Program-made: the position numbers and the translations under genes
In this document: piece by piece, positions 1 to 8,485 of the stretch
How positions within the stretch are numbered: the stretch's first letter is position 1
Layout of the letters: each line of letters starts with the position of its first letter
Assembly: GCF_044197065.1 (NCBI RefSeq)
Contig: NZ_JBIQOI010000014.1
Coordinates: 1-64,000 of the forward strand
Source: Kluyvera ascorbata_C
GTDB taxonomy: Bacteria; Pseudomonadota; Gammaproteobacteria; Enterobacterales; Enterobacteriaceae
DNA: 64,000 nt
Reading direction: 5' to 3'
The notes under the pieces: model-generated
The model's input: the letters and a program-made list of their open reading frames with translations, nothing else
What the model was told of the DNA's origin: nothing
Database searches by the model: none

Positions 1-84
1 TTTCGCTTTTCTCTGTTGAGATTCTCAGGAGAACCTCGCTGACCCGGCGGCTTGTTTGCCGTTGTTCCGTGTCAGTGGAGGCGC

Positions 85-112
85 ATTATAGGGAGATACT
101 GAGAAGTCGCAA
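85..112 (-). promoter_or_regulatory. rrn operon P1 promoter, reading left out of the window
   Basis: On the minus strand there is a -35 TTGCGA (107-112), a 16-nt spacer and a -10 TATAAT (85-90), followed by a GC-rich GCGCC discriminator. The sequence from there to position 1 reads like the E. coli rrn P1-P2 interval, including the GACACGGAACAACGGC stretch. P2 and the 16S gene would lie beyond position 1. In E. coli, rrnG lies just past the 3' end of clpB in this orientation, so position agrees. The AT-rich stretch at 113-180 is where the UP element and FIS sites would be; I did not resolve individual FIS sites. Confidence 0.88.
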
Positions 113-180
113 GCATAAATTCGAAAAAACTTATCGTTCGCTTACTTTTCATTCAACACTCTTATTCTTGCCTAGTTTTT

Positions 181-208
181 AAACAAAAACGAGCCCAAAA
201 GGGCTCGT
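181..208 (-). terminator. clpB intrinsic terminator
   Basis: On the minus strand, ACGAGCCC-TTTT-GGGCTCGT forms a perfect 8-bp stem followed by TTTTTGTTT. It starts 18 nt after the clpB stop. The other side also has a T-rich run (208-220), so it could work in both directions. It separates clpB from the rrn promoter region. Confidence 0.9.
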
Positions 209-225
209 TTTCTTCTTTTTGTGAC

Positions 226-2799
226 TTACTGCACTGCCACAATCTGGTCGTCTTTGACTTCCAGGCGGATAACTTTGCCTGGAATCAGCTCGCCGGACAG
301 AATCTGCTGGGCCAGCGGGTTTTCAATCTGCTGCTGGATTGCACGTTTCAACGGACGTGCACCATACACCGGATCGTAACCGTTCTGACTCAGCAACTGC
401 AGCGCTTCATCAGACATCTGCGTTTCATAACCACGCTCTTCCAGACGCTGGTACAGACGCTGCAACTGAATCTGAGCAATCGAAGCGATATGTTTTTCAC
501 CCAACGGATGGAAGACCACCACTTCATCGATACGGTTAATGAATTCTGGACGGAAACTGTGGCTGACCACACCCAGTACCAGATCTTTCATATGCCCGTA
601 GTCCAGTTCACCGAAGCGTTCCTGAATCAGGTCGGAACCGAGGTTAGAGGTCATGATGACCACCGTGTTACGGAAGTCGACCGTTCTCCCCTGCCCGTCG
701 GTCAGACGCCCGTCGTCCAGAACCTGCAGCAGAATGTTAAACACATCCGGATGCGCTTTCTCGACTTCATCCAGCAGGATGACAGAATAAGGACGACGAC
801 GCACCGCTTCCGTCAGGTAACCGCCCTCTTCATAACCGACATATCCCGGAGGCGCACCGACCAGACGAGACACGGAGTGTTTCTCCATAAACTCAGACAT
901 GTCGATACGCACCATGGCGTCATCGCTGTCGAACATGAAGTTAGCCAGCGCTTTACACAGTTCGGTTTTACCTACCCCGGTTGGCCCCAGGAACAGGAAT
1001 GAACCAATCGGACGGTTCGGGTCGGACAGCCCAGCACGGCTACGACGGATCGCGTTCGAAACCGCTTCAACCGCCTCGTTCTGACCAATCACGCGGCTGT
1101 GCAGATCCTGCTCCATACGCAGCAGTTTCTCACGCTCGCCTTCCAGCATGCGGGCAACCGGAATACCGGTCCAGCGCGCCAGCACTTCAGCAATCTCTGC
1201 ATCCGTCACTTTATTACGTAACAGGCGCATGGTTTTGCCTTCAGACTGCGTGGCTGCTTCGAGCTGTTTTTCCAGCTCTGGAATTTTGCCGTACTGCAGT
1301 TCAGACATGCGAGCCAGGTCGCCGACGCGACGCGCCTGCTCAATGGCGATTTTCGCCTGCTCCAGTTCAGCTTTGATCGTCTGCGTGCCGGAGAGGGACG
1401 CTTTTTCTGCTTTCCACTCTTCTTCTAACTCAGAGTACTGACGCTCTTTATCGCTCAGCTCATCGTTCAACATGTCGAGACGTTTCTTGCTCGCCTCGTC
1501 AGACTCTTTCATTAACGCCTGCTGTTCCAGCTTCAGCTGAATGATACGACGGTCGAGTCGATCGAGTTCTTCCGGCTTCGAGTCAATCTGCATACGAATG
1601 CTGGACGCCGCTTCATCAATAAGGTCGATGGCTTTATCCGGCAACTGACGATCGGCAATGTAGCGGTGAGACAGCGTTGCTGCCGCCACGATTGCGGGGT
1701 CGGTAATCTGCACGTGGTGGTGCAGCTCATAACGTTCTTTCAAACCACGCAGAATCGCGATGGTGTCTTCCACCGAAGGTTCAGCCACGAACACTTTCTG
1801 GAATCGACGTTCCAGCGCCGCATCTTTTTCGATGTACTGGCGGTATTCATCCAGCGTTGTTGCCCCCACGCAGTGAAGTTCACCACGCGCCAGCGCCGGT
1901 TTCAGCATGTTACCGGCATCCATCGCACCGTCGGCTTTACCCGCGCCAACCATGGTATGCAACTCATCGATAAACAGGATGACGTTGCCTTCCTGTTTCG
2001 CCAGGTCGTTCAGCACGCCTTTCAGACGCTCTTCAAACTCACCGCGGTATTTCGCCCCGGCCACCAGCGCGCCCATATCCAGCGCCAGTACGCGGCGGCC
2101 TTTTAAGCCTTCCGGGACTTCACCGTTAATAATGCGCTGTGCCAGCCCTTCAACGATGGCGGTTTTACCGACACCAGGCTCACCAATCAATACCGGGTTG
2201 TTTTTGGTACGACGCTGCAGTACCTGAATGGTACGGCGAATCTCTTCATCACGGCCGATAACCGGGTCAAGCTTGCCCTGTTCGGCGCGCTCGGTCAGAT
2301 CGACCGTATACTTCTTCAATGCCTGACGTTGGTCTTCGGCACCCTGGTCATTCACGCTTTCACCTCCGCGCATCTGTTCAATGGCTTGAGTGATATTGGC
2401 GGTAGTTGCGCCCGCTGTTTTCAGCAGGTCGGTCAAAGTGCCACGAGACTCAAGCGCCGCCAGAACGAACAGTTCTGACGAAATAAAATTGTCGTTGCGT
2501 TTTTGCGCCAGCTTGTCGCAAAGATTCAGTACGCGCATCAGATCCTGAGACGGCTGCACGTCACCACCGGTGCCTTCCACCTGAGGTAAACGGCTCAACG
2601 CCTGATCGATAGCAGTACGCAACTGGCCAGCATTAATGCCAGCGGATGTTAATAATGGACGTACCGAGCCCCCTTCCTGATTCAGCAAGGCGCTCATTAA
2701 ATGAAGAGGTTCGATAAATTGGTTGTCGTGCCCGAGTGCGAGCGACTGGGCATCGGCAAGAGCAAGCTGGAATTTATTGGTAAGACGATCCAGACGCAT
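226..2799 (-). CDS. clpB: ATP-dependent disaggregase ClpB
   Basis: ClpB is the Hsp100 disaggregase that works with DnaK/DnaJ/GrpE to recover proteins from aggregates in the cytoplasm. The protein is 857 residues, the E. coli length, and nearly identical to it. Order: Clp_N repeats (1-145), AAA-1 with Walker A GEPGVGKT near 205 and Walker B LFIDELH near 277, a coiled-coil middle domain (about 410-525), AAA-2 with GPTGVGKT near 605 and ILLDEVEKAHPD near 675, and the C-terminal D2-small domain. I chose the ATG at 2799 (MRLDRL) over one four codons upstream because GGAGGAGT sits just before it and E. coli starts there. An internal start giving the short ClpB form is known in E. coli; I did not assign it. 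It is transcribed alone from a sigma-32 promoter. Confidence 0.98.
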   Translation of the reverse strand: MRLDRLTNKFQLALADAQSLALGHDNQFIEPLHLMSALLNQEGGSVRPLLTSAGINAGQLRTAIDQALSRLPQVEGTGGDVQPSQDLMRVLNLCDKLAQKRNDNFISSELFVLAALESRGTLTDLLKTAGATTANITQAIEQMRGGESVNDQGAEDQRQALKKYTVDLTERAEQGKLDPVIGRDEEIRRTIQVLQRRTKNNPVLIGEPGVGKTAIVEGLAQRIINGEVPEGLKGRRVLALDMGALVAGAKYRGEFEERLKGVLNDLAKQEGNVILFIDELHTMVGAGKADGAMDAGNMLKPALARGELHCVGATTLDEYRQYIEKDAALERRFQKVFVAEPSVEDTIAILRGLKERYELHHHVQITDPAIVAAATLSHRYIADRQLPDKAIDLIDEAASSIRMQIDSKPEELDRLDRRIIQLKLEQQALMKESDEASKKRLDMLNDELSDKERQYSELEEEWKAEKASLSGTQTIKAELEQAKIAIEQARRVGDLARMSELQYGKIPELEKQLEAATQSEGKTMRLLRNKVTDAEIAEVLARWTGIPVARMLEGEREKLLRMEQDLHSRVIGQNEAVEAVSNAIRRSRAGLSDPNRPIGSFLFLGPTGVGKTELCKALANFMFDSDDAMVRIDMSEFMEKHSVSRLVGAPPGYVGYEEGGYLTEAVRRRPYSVILLDEVEKAHPDVFNILLQVLDDGRLTDGQGRTVDFRNTVVIMTSNLGSDLIQERFGELDYGHMKDLVLGVVSHSFRPEFINRIDEVVVFHPLGEKHIASIAQIQLQRLYQRLEERGYETQMSDEALQLLSQNGYDPVYGARPLKRAIQQQIENPLAQQILSGELIPGKVIRLEVKDDQIVAVQ

Positions 2800-2838
2800 G
2801 ACTCCTCCCATACTAGGTCAAATTTGCTACAGGAGATT

Positions 2839-2866
2839 AAATGAGGTCATCCCTCAATTATTCAAG
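2839..2866 (-). promoter_or_regulatory. sigma-32 heat-shock promoter of clpB
   Basis: On the minus strand, CTTGAAT (2860-2866) and CCTCATTT (2839-2846) are separated by 13 nt. This fits the sigma-32 consensus CTTGAAA-N11-16-CCCCATNT and resembles the E. coli clpB promoter. It lies about 40 nt upstream of the start codon. Confidence 0.85.
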
Positions 2867-2928
2867 GTTAAATGACCTGGTCAATGAGAAAAAAATGTCT
2901 GCCTTCTGGATCGTCTTGATTCTATAGG

Positions 2929-3660
2929 TTATATCAGCCAGATGAAACTTGCCATACGACCTGTAGTACGGTCACGGCGATAAGAGAAAAAATCATCCTT
3001 TTCGCTGAAGGTACAGCGGTCACCGCCAAAGACAGCGGTCACACCGATATTTCCCAGACGCTGACGCGCCAGCTGGTAGATATCAGCATAGTATTTTTCG
3101 CCTGCTGGACGGAATGCGCTAACCGCGTTGGCGTCTTTCGCCATAAACGCATCGCGTACTTCAGGGCCGACTTCAAAGGCCTGCGGCCCAATCGCCGGGC
3201 CAAACCATGCCTGAATATTTTCAGGACTGTCTTTGAAGCAAGCCACGGTCTCTTCCAGCACGCCGTCGCACAAGCCACGCCAGCCAGCATGCGCTGCGGC
3301 CACTTCCGTTCCCGCTTTATTGCAAAAGAGAACAGGAAGACAATCGGCTGTCATCACCGCACACACGGTCCCGGGCGTATTGCTATAGGAGGCATCGGCA
3401 CGCTTAGAAGCATACGGCTCACCGGTCAGATGCAAAACGGCGGTACCGTGCACCTGCTCAAGCCACACCGGTTTCGACGGCAGTTTACCTGCCGTGAACA
3501 TGCGCTTACGGTTCTCTTCCACATGCTCAAGGTTATCGCCGCAATGAGCACCGAGATTCAAAGAATCCCAAGCCCCTTCGCTGACGCCACCCACGCGCGT
3601 TGAACTGCAGGCCGCTACGCTTTCTGGCAGCGGCCACTCCGGGACAATGATTTTGGTCAT
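2929..3660 (-). CDS. pgeF: PgeF (YfiH), peptidoglycan editing factor
   Basis: This laccase-fold (YlmD/YfiH) protein is 243 residues. The E. coli homologue removes wrongly incorporated L-serine from UDP-MurNAc precursors; the family was formerly called polyphenol oxidase. The conserved metal-site pattern is visible as HGT near 70, TADCLP near 105 and HAGWRG near 124, with C and H ligands in the usual places. Its ATG overlaps the rluD stop (ATGA at 3657-3660), so translation is probably coupled to rluD. The last codon is 130 nt upstream of the clpB start, and clpB has its own promoter in the gap. Confidence 0.95.
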   Translation of the reverse strand: MTKIIVPEWPLPESVAACSSTRVGGVSEGAWDSLNLGAHCGDNLEHVEENRKRMFTAGKLPSKPVWLEQVHGTAVLHLTGEPYASKRADASYSNTPGTVCAVMTADCLPVLFCNKAGTEVAAAHAGWRGLCDGVLEETVACFKDSPENIQAWFGPAIGPQAFEVGPEVRDAFMAKDANAVSAFRPAGEKYYADIYQLARQRLGNIGVTAVFGGDRCTFSEKDDFFSYRRDRTTGRMASFIWLI

Positions 3661-4637
3661 AGCCAGTCTACGTCATCCTTATGTTCTTCAAAGTCGTCGC
3701 GCATCACCGCAATCAGATCAACCATATCCTGCGGGATTGGCGCATGCCATTCCATTTCAATCCCCGAGATCGGGTGATAGAGACGCAGCATGGTCGCGTG
3801 AAGCGCCTGACGGTCAAACTTACGCAGTACGGAAATGAACTCATCCGATGCGCCTTTCGGCGGACGCGGACGGCCACCGTAGACCTGATCGCCCACCAGC
3901 GGATGAGTGATATGCGCCATGTGCACGCGGATCTGGTGCGTACGTCCGGTTTCCAGACGCAGTCGCAGACGCGTGTGCACACGGAAGTGCTCCATGATGC
4001 GATAGTGCGTGACCGCCGGTTTACCCATCGGGTGTACCGCCATGTGGGTACGCTTGGTTGGGTGACGGCTGATCGGTTCTTCAACGCTACCGCCTGCCGT
4101 CATATGACCAATCGCTACCGCTTCGTACTCACGGGTGATTTCACGCAGCTGCAGCGATTCCACCAGACGCGTTTGCGCCGGAACGGTCTTCGCCACCACC
4201 ATCAGACCGGTCGTGTCTTTATCCAGACGGTGCACGATGCCCGCACGCGGCACATCAGCAATCGGTGGATAATAATGCAGCAGCGCGTTCAGCACCGTGC
4301 CGTCCGGGTTACCGGCGCCAGGGTGTACCACGAGGTCACGCGGTTTGTTGATGACCATGATGTCATCATCCTCATAAACGATATCGAGTGGGATATCCTG
4401 CGCTTCAAAGCGGATCTCTTCGTCGATTTCGGCGTCAATAGATACGGTCTCGCCGCCCATGACTTTCTCTTTTGGCTTGTCTGAAACTTTGCCATTTACC
4501 TGTACGCGTTGGTCGAGGATCCATTCTTTTATGCGCGAACGCGAATAATCAGGGAACATTTCGGCCAAAGCCTGATCTAAGCGTTGTCCAAGTTGTGACT
4601 CGGACACCGTTGCGGTGAGTTGTACTCGTTGTGCCAT
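3657..4637 (-). CDS. rluD: 23S rRNA pseudouridine(1911/1915/1917) synthase RluD
   Basis: RluD makes the three pseudouridines of helix 69 in 23S rRNA. The 326-residue protein has an N-terminal S4 RNA-binding domain (about 18-80) and an RsuA/RluA catalytic domain with the HRLDKDTTGL motif near 136-145, whose Asp is catalytic. I chose the start at 4637 (MAQRVQL), which gives the E. coli protein. A longer in-frame extension to 4763 would run into the divergent bamD promoter region and is unlikely. The stop overlaps pgeF. Confidence 0.96.
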   Translation of the reverse strand: MAQRVQLTATVSESQLGQRLDQALAEMFPDYSRSRIKEWILDQRVQVNGKVSDKPKEKVMGGETVSIDAEIDEEIRFEAQDIPLDIVYEDDDIMVINKPRDLVVHPGAGNPDGTVLNALLHYYPPIADVPRAGIVHRLDKDTTGLMVVAKTVPAQTRLVESLQLREITREYEAVAIGHMTAGGSVEEPISRHPTKRTHMAVHPMGKPAVTHYRIMEHFRVHTRLRLRLETGRTHQIRVHMAHITHPLVGDQVYGGRPRPPKGASDEFISVLRKFDRQALHATMLRLYHPISGIEMEWHAPIPQDMVDLIAVMRDDFEEHKDDVDWL

Positions 4638-4769
4638 ATACAGCTTCTTCGTTAACGTTGGGTTTTTACGGCTTCGCCGTTTAATATAGTGTGCTATTGT
4701 AGCTGGTCTTAATCGGGAACAGGAACTGTGAATATCCCGTATAAACATTTTGAGGAAAGTCAAAACGTC

Positions 4770-5513
4770 ATGACGCGCATGAAATATCTGGTGGCAGCGG
4801 CCACGTTGAGCCTGGCTTTGGCGGGGTGCTCTGGTTCAAAGGACGAAGTTCCTGATAATCCGCCTAATGAAATCTACGCAACTGCTCAGCAAAAGCTGCA
4901 GGACGGTAACTGGAAACAGGCAATAACGCAACTGGAAGCGTTGGATAACCGCTATCCGTTCGGGCCATATTCTCAGCAGGTTCAGTTGGATCTGATCTAC
5001 GCATACTATAAAAATGCCGATCTGCCGCTGGCCCAGGCCGCAATTGACCGTTTCATTCGTCTTAACCCGACTCATCCAAACATCGACTACGTGATGTACA
5101 TGCGTGGCCTGACAAACATGGCGCTGGACGATAGCGCGCTGCAGGGCTTCTTCGGCGTAGACCGTTCCGACCGCGATCCGCAGCACGCGCGTGACGCATT
5201 CAATGACTTCTCGAAGCTGGTGCGCGGCTACCCGAACAGTCAATACGTCACCGATGCCAACAAGCGTCTGGTCTTCCTGAAAGACCGTCTGGCGAAGTAT
5301 GAACTTTCCGTTGTTGATTACTACACTGCACGTGGTGCATGGGTAGCCGTGGTTAACCGCACCGAAAACATGATGCGTAACTATCCGGACACCCAGGCAA
5401 CTCGCGACGCGCTTCCGAAGATGGAAAACGCCTATCGCGAAATGCAGATGACCGCGCAGGCTGACAAAGTCGCTAAAATCATCGCGGCCAACAGCAAAAA
5501 CACCCAGTCCTGA
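4770..5513 (+). CDS. bamD: Outer membrane assembly lipoprotein BamD
   Basis: BamD is the essential lipoprotein of the BamABCDE complex that inserts beta-barrel proteins into the outer membrane. The start at 4770 gives 247 residues (E. coli 245). There is a lipoprotein signal with lipobox LALAGC and lipidated Cys20, then five TPR-like repeats. MKYL three codons later (4779) is an alternative start. GAGGAAA at 4752-4758 is rather far (about 11 nt) from 4770. The gene is divergent from rluD and ends in its own terminator. Confidence 0.96.
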   Translation: MTRMKYLVAAATLSLALAGCSGSKDEVPDNPPNEIYATAQQKLQDGNWKQAITQLEALDNRYPFGPYSQQVQLDLIYAYYKNADLPLAQAAIDRFIRLNPTHPNIDYVMYMRGLTNMALDDSALQGFFGVDRSDRDPQHARDAFNDFSKLVRGYPNSQYVTDANKRLVFLKDRLAKYELSVVDYYTARGAWVAVVNRTENMMRNYPDTQATRDALPKMENAYREMQMTAQADKVAKIIAANSKNTQS

Positions 5514-5533
5514 TTCGGACCATCCTATCAAGC

Positions 5534-5564
5534 AAAACGGCAGCCCTGTGGCTGCCGTTTTTTT
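5534..5564 (+). terminator. bamD terminator
   Basis: AACGGCAGCC-CTGT-GGCTGCCGTT forms a 10-bp perfect stem followed by a T7 run, 22 nt after the bamD stop. Confidence 0.95.
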
Positions 5565-5709
5565 ATTCGTATCAGGTCATAGCTGAAGCGGTTTAGCTCC
5601 AAGTCATCCTATCAAATATGGCTGTATTTTCCCAAACCGACAAGTAAAAAATCACTTCTTCCTGTCCTGACTCACAAAATGAATGCACTGACAAAAAGTG
5701 ACAAAATAA

Positions 5710-5751
5710 TGTGATCTTTATCACACATTTTAGCCAAATCCGAGGTATGCT
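5710..5751 (+). promoter_or_regulatory. raiA promoter with CRP site
   Basis: TGTGA-TCTTTA-TCACA (5710-5725) is a perfect CRP half-site pair. A -10-like TATGCT lies at 5746-5751. If transcription starts near 5759, the CRP site is centred at about -41.5, the class II activation position, which replaces a normal -35. The rest of the 5565-5709 gap shows no gene. Confidence 0.75.
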
Positions 5752-5787
5752 GGAATCACCAAGACGGAAAGACAAGAGGTAAAATTT

Positions 5788-6129
5788 ATGACAATGAACA
5801 TTACCAGTAAACAAATGGAAATTACTCCGGCTATTCGCCAGCATGTCGCAGACCGTCTCTCAAAATTGGAAAAATGGCAAACCCACTTAATCAACCCGCA
5901 TATCATCCTGTCCAAAGAGCCACAGGGATTTGTAGCGGACGCCACGATGAATACCCCGAACGGGCATCTGGTCGCCAGCGCTAAACACGAAGATATGTAC
6001 ACCGCCATTAACGAATTGATCAACAAGCTGGAACGGCAGCTCAATAAGGTGCAACACAAAGGGGAAGCCCGTCGCGCCGCAACGTCGGTGAAAGACGCAA
6101 GCTTCGTAGAAGAAGTTGAAGAAGAGTAA
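5788..6129 (+). CDS. raiA: Ribosome-associated inhibitor / hibernation factor RaiA (YfiA)
   Basis: RaiA binds the 30S decoding channel in stationary phase and cold, blocking translation and keeping 70S ribosomes as inactive monomers. The 113-residue protein is almost identical to E. coli RaiA: a beta-alpha-beta-beta-beta-alpha HPF/YfiA fold with the basic EARRAATSVKD tail and acidic C terminus. It is monocistronic, with a CRP-type promoter upstream and a terminator 30 nt after the stop. Confidence 0.97.
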   Translation: MTMNITSKQMEITPAIRQHVADRLSKLEKWQTHLINPHIILSKEPQGFVADATMNTPNGHLVASAKHEDMYTAINELINKLERQLNKVQHKGEARRAATSVKDASFVEEVEEE

Positions 6130-6159
6130 ACTGAACTTTGTACTTTAATGTGTATCACC

Positions 6160-6184
6160 AACGCGCCTTCGGGCGCGTTTTTTA
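6160..6184 (+). terminator. raiA terminator
   Basis: AACGCGCC-TTCG-GGCGCGTT has an 8-bp stem with a UUCG tetraloop, followed by TTTTTTATT. Confidence 0.95.
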
Positions 6185-6214
6185 TTGACAGAACGAAAAC
6201 AGAGCAGGTACTGT
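6185..6214 (+). promoter_or_regulatory. pheL-pheA promoter
   Basis: There is a perfect -35 TTGACA (6185-6190), an 18-nt spacer and a -10 TACTGT (6209-6214). The start site should be near 6221, just before the leader-peptide ribosome-binding site AAGGA (6231-6235). The T run of the raiA terminator abuts the -35. Confidence 0.8.
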
Positions 6215-6246
6215 AAAACCTCACCACACTAAGGATTTAACCTGTT

Positions 6247-6294
6247 GTGATACGACTACCGTTTTTCTTCGCATTCTTTTTTACCTTCCCCTGA
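6247..6294 (+). CDS. pheL: pheA operon leader peptide PheL (GTG start)
   Basis: This 15-codon leader peptide ends PFFFAFFFTFP, with seven Phe codons among its last eleven residues. Its translation rate senses charged tRNA-Phe. Unlike E. coli pheL it has no ATG: the only start in frame is GTG at 6247, with TAA three codons before it and AAGGA 11 nt upstream. It is too short for ordinary gene callers. The Phe codons and the downstream attenuator make the call firm. Confidence 0.9.
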   Translation: MIRLPFFFAFFFTFP

Positions 6295-6319
6295 TTGGGA
6301 GGCGTTTCGTCGTGTGATA

Positions 6320-6368
6320 AAGAATGCGAAGACGAACAATAAGGCCTCCCACCTGGGAGGCCTTTTTT
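6320..6368 (+). terminator. pheA attenuator
   Basis: The terminator hairpin is AAGGCCTCCC-ACCT-GGGAGGCCTT (6341-6365) with a T6 run. Alternative pairings can also be seen. AAAGAATGCGAAGACGAAC (6319-6337) is nearly complementary to the Phe-codon run (6261-6280). GGGAGGCG (6297-6304) can pair with the CCTCCC of the terminator stem as an antiterminator. This is the standard layout for Phe-controlled attenuation. Confidence 0.92.
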
Positions 6369-6393
6369 ATTGATAACAAGAAAGGCAAACATG

Positions 6394-7554
6394 ATGACTT
6401 CGGAAAACCCGTTACTGGCAATACGCGATAAGATAAGTGCCCTCGATGAGAAGCTGGTCAGCCTGCTGGCAGAACGCCGCGGCCTTGCCGTAGAAGTGGG
6501 TAAGGCAAAGTTGGCCTCTCATCGCCCGGTGCGCGATATCGACCGTGAGCGTGACCTGCTGGAGCGTCTTATCACCATCGGCAAAACCCATCAGCTCGAT
6601 GCCCACTACATCACGCGTCTGTTCCAGCTTATCATTGAAGATTCCGTCCTCACCCAGCAGACGCTATTGCAGCAGCACCTGAACAAGATTAACCCGCACT
6701 CCGCACGCGTTGCGTTTCTGGGGCCAAAAGGGTCGTACTCGCATCTGGCCGCGCGCCAGTATGCCGCCCGTCACTTTGAGCAGTTTATCGAAAGCGGCTG
6801 CGTGAAGTTCGCCGATATCTTTAATCAGGTCGAGACCGGCCAGGCCGACTATGCCGTCGTGCCTATCGAAAACACCAGCTCCGGTGGGATTAACGATGTC
6901 TACGACCTGCTGCAGCACACCAGCCTGTCGATTGTCGGTGAGATGACGGTGCCTATTGACCACTGCGTGCTGGTGAACGGCAGCACAACGCTTGAAACCA
7001 TCCAGACGGTCTACAGCCATCCGCAACCGTTCCAGCAGTGCAGCCAGTTCCTGAGCCATTATCCGCAGTGGAAAATTGAGTACACCGAGAGCACCTCGGC
7101 GGCGATGGAAAAAGTCGCGCAGGCTAACTCCCCTACCGTCGCCGCATTAGGCAGCGAAGCTGGCGGGAAGCTGTATGGCCTGCAGGTACTGGAGCATTGC
7201 CAGGCCAACCAGACGCAGAACATCACCCGCTTCCTGGTGCTGGCACGTAAATCGGTGAACGTCTCCGATCAGGTTCCGGCAAAAACGACTCTGCTTATCG
7301 CTACCGGGCAACAGGCCGGTGCACTGGTTGAAGCGCTGCTGGTACTGCGCAACCATAACCTGATTATGACCAAGCTCGAATCGCGCCCTATTCACGGCAA
7401 CCCATGGGAAGAGATGTTTTATCTCGACATCCAGGCCAACCTGGAATCTCTGCCGATGCAAAAGGCGCTAAAAGAGCTCTCTGGTATTACCCGTTCCATG
7501 AAAGTGCTGGGCTGTTACCCAAGCGAGAACGTAGTACCGGTCGACCCGGTTTAA
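6394..7554 (+). CDS. pheA: Bifunctional chorismate mutase / prephenate dehydratase PheA
   Basis: PheA converts chorismate to prephenate and then phenylpyruvate, the committed steps to phenylalanine. The 386-residue protein (E. coli length) has an AroQ chorismate mutase (1-90), a prephenate dehydratase domain (about 105-285, with the TRF catalytic motif near 280) and a C-terminal ACT regulatory domain with GALV and ESRP motifs that bind Phe. The start MTSENP at 6394 matches E. coli; ATG at 6391 is also possible. The gene follows the attenuator directly. Its last 4 bases overlap the convergent lactonase-like gene. Confidence 0.97.
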   Translation: MTSENPLLAIRDKISALDEKLVSLLAERRGLAVEVGKAKLASHRPVRDIDRERDLLERLITIGKTHQLDAHYITRLFQLIIEDSVLTQQTLLQQHLNKINPHSARVAFLGPKGSYSHLAARQYAARHFEQFIESGCVKFADIFNQVETGQADYAVVPIENTSSGGINDVYDLLQHTSLSIVGEMTVPIDHCVLVNGSTTLETIQTVYSHPQPFQQCSQFLSHYPQWKIEYTESTSAAMEKVAQANSPTVAALGSEAGGKLYGLQVLEHCQANQTQNITRFLVLARKSVNVSDQVPAKTTLLIATGQQAGALVEALLVLRNHNLIMTKLESRPIHGNPWEEMFYLDIQANLESLPMQKALKELSGITRSMKVLGCYPSENVVPVDPV

Positions 7555-8423
7555 CGTTCGATAAACGGCAGCTTCTTCATCCCTGCTACCTCTACCGGCA
7601 GGGTGAAGACGGCACCGGAAAGCGGATACTGCGCCACCTCCTCCGCTGACATGTTCTCGCGGGTGGTGGTGATAAAGAGCGTGCGCATATCCGCACCACC
7701 AAAGCACACCATCGTCGGGCAACGCACCGGCAAACGATACTCGGCAAGCTGTTCACCCGTCGGCGAGAAGCGTGCCACCCGCCAGCCATCAAACATCGCA
7801 CTCCAGTAGCATCCTTCTTCGTCGACAGCCGCCCCGTCGGGAATACCTTCCCCCGCGTTAAACCGGCGGAACACCTCACGCCTTTGCGGCTCACCGTACT
7901 CATCCAGCGGCGTACGGTAAATCACACCATTTGGCGTATCTGAGGTAAACATCCAGTTTTTATCTTCGCTAAACGCCAGCCCGTTAGCGCCCTGAATATC
8001 GCACTGCACCACTTTCGGTCTCAGTTGATTGTCAATCCGCACCAGCAGCGCGCCGTTATAGTCACCCGGTCCCCAGAAGGTTCCGGCATAAAAACGTCCG
8101 TCGCGGTCAGTGCCGCCATCGTTAAAGCGCGCCAGCTGCGGGTTACTCGGGTTATCGCACACTTTATGCTGGAGCAGGCCACGGCTGTCGGCAAGCCAGA
8201 TAGCGCTGCGTAAGGCGACGATAAAGCCGCCGTTTTCCCGCAGCGCAAAGCAGCCCACCTCTTCCGGGAACTGTAAAACCCGGTGCTCTCCGGTCGCTAA
8301 CTCATAGCGGTGAATTTCACACTCCATGATATCCGCCCAGTAGAGCGCCTGTTCCGCCTCGCTCCAGGTCGGGCATTCCGGCAGGTGCCCGGTATAATCA
8401 AACAGCAGGTTTGCGTCAGCCAT
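7551..8423 (-). CDS. SMP-30/gluconolactonase-like protein
   Basis: This six-bladed beta-propeller of the SMP-30/gluconolaconase/LRE family is about 290 residues. The family hydrolyses sugar lactones with one divalent metal. Likely metal ligands are visible: the Glu in PECPTW near residue 16, the Asn in GANGLAF near 147, and the Asp in IPDGAAVD near 197. No signal peptide, so probably cytoplasmic. I chose the start at 8423 (MADANL) because GGGA lies 8 nt upstream; 8432 adds three residues. The gene sits between pheA and the aroF-tyrA terminator and is absent there in E. coli K-12. The true substrate cannot be read from the sequence. Confidence 0.8.
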   Translation of the reverse strand: MADANLLFDYTGHLPECPTWSEAEQALYWADIMECEIHRYELATGEHRVLQFPEEVGCFALRENGGFIVALRSAIWLADSRGLLQHKVCDNPSNPQLARFNDGGTDRDGRFYAGTFWGPGDYNGALLVRIDNQLRPKVVQCDIQGANGLAFSEDKNWMFTSDTPNGVIYRTPLDEYGEPQRREVFRRFNAGEGIPDGAAVDEEGCYWSAMFDGWRVARFSPTGEQLAEYRLPVRCPTMVCFGGADMRTLFITTTRENMSAEEVAQYPLSGAVFTLPVEVAGMKKLPFIER

Positions 8424-8439
8424 TCTGTTCATCCCATAA

Positions 8440-8467
8440 AAAAAGCCAGAGGATTTCCCCTGGCTTT
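8440..8467 (-). terminator. aroF-tyrA operon terminator
   Basis: On the minus strand, AAAGCCAGGGG-AAAT-CCTCTGGCTTT is followed by T7, about 20 nt after the tyrA stop. It ends at the start of the lactonase-like gene, so any transcript of that gene would come from read-through or from a promoter I cannot place. Confidence 0.93.
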
Positions 8468-8485
8468 CAAGTATATACAGTTTCG

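Noticed and set aside
3681..4484. 267-codon plus-strand frame opposite rluD
   Set aside because: It lies wholly inside rluD on the other strand; the rluD product is a clear family member and this frame shows no recognisable domain.
4715..4764. sigma-E promoter for bamD
   Set aside because: GGAACT at 4722 is present, but no TCTGA/TCAAA box lies at 15-18 nt spacing.
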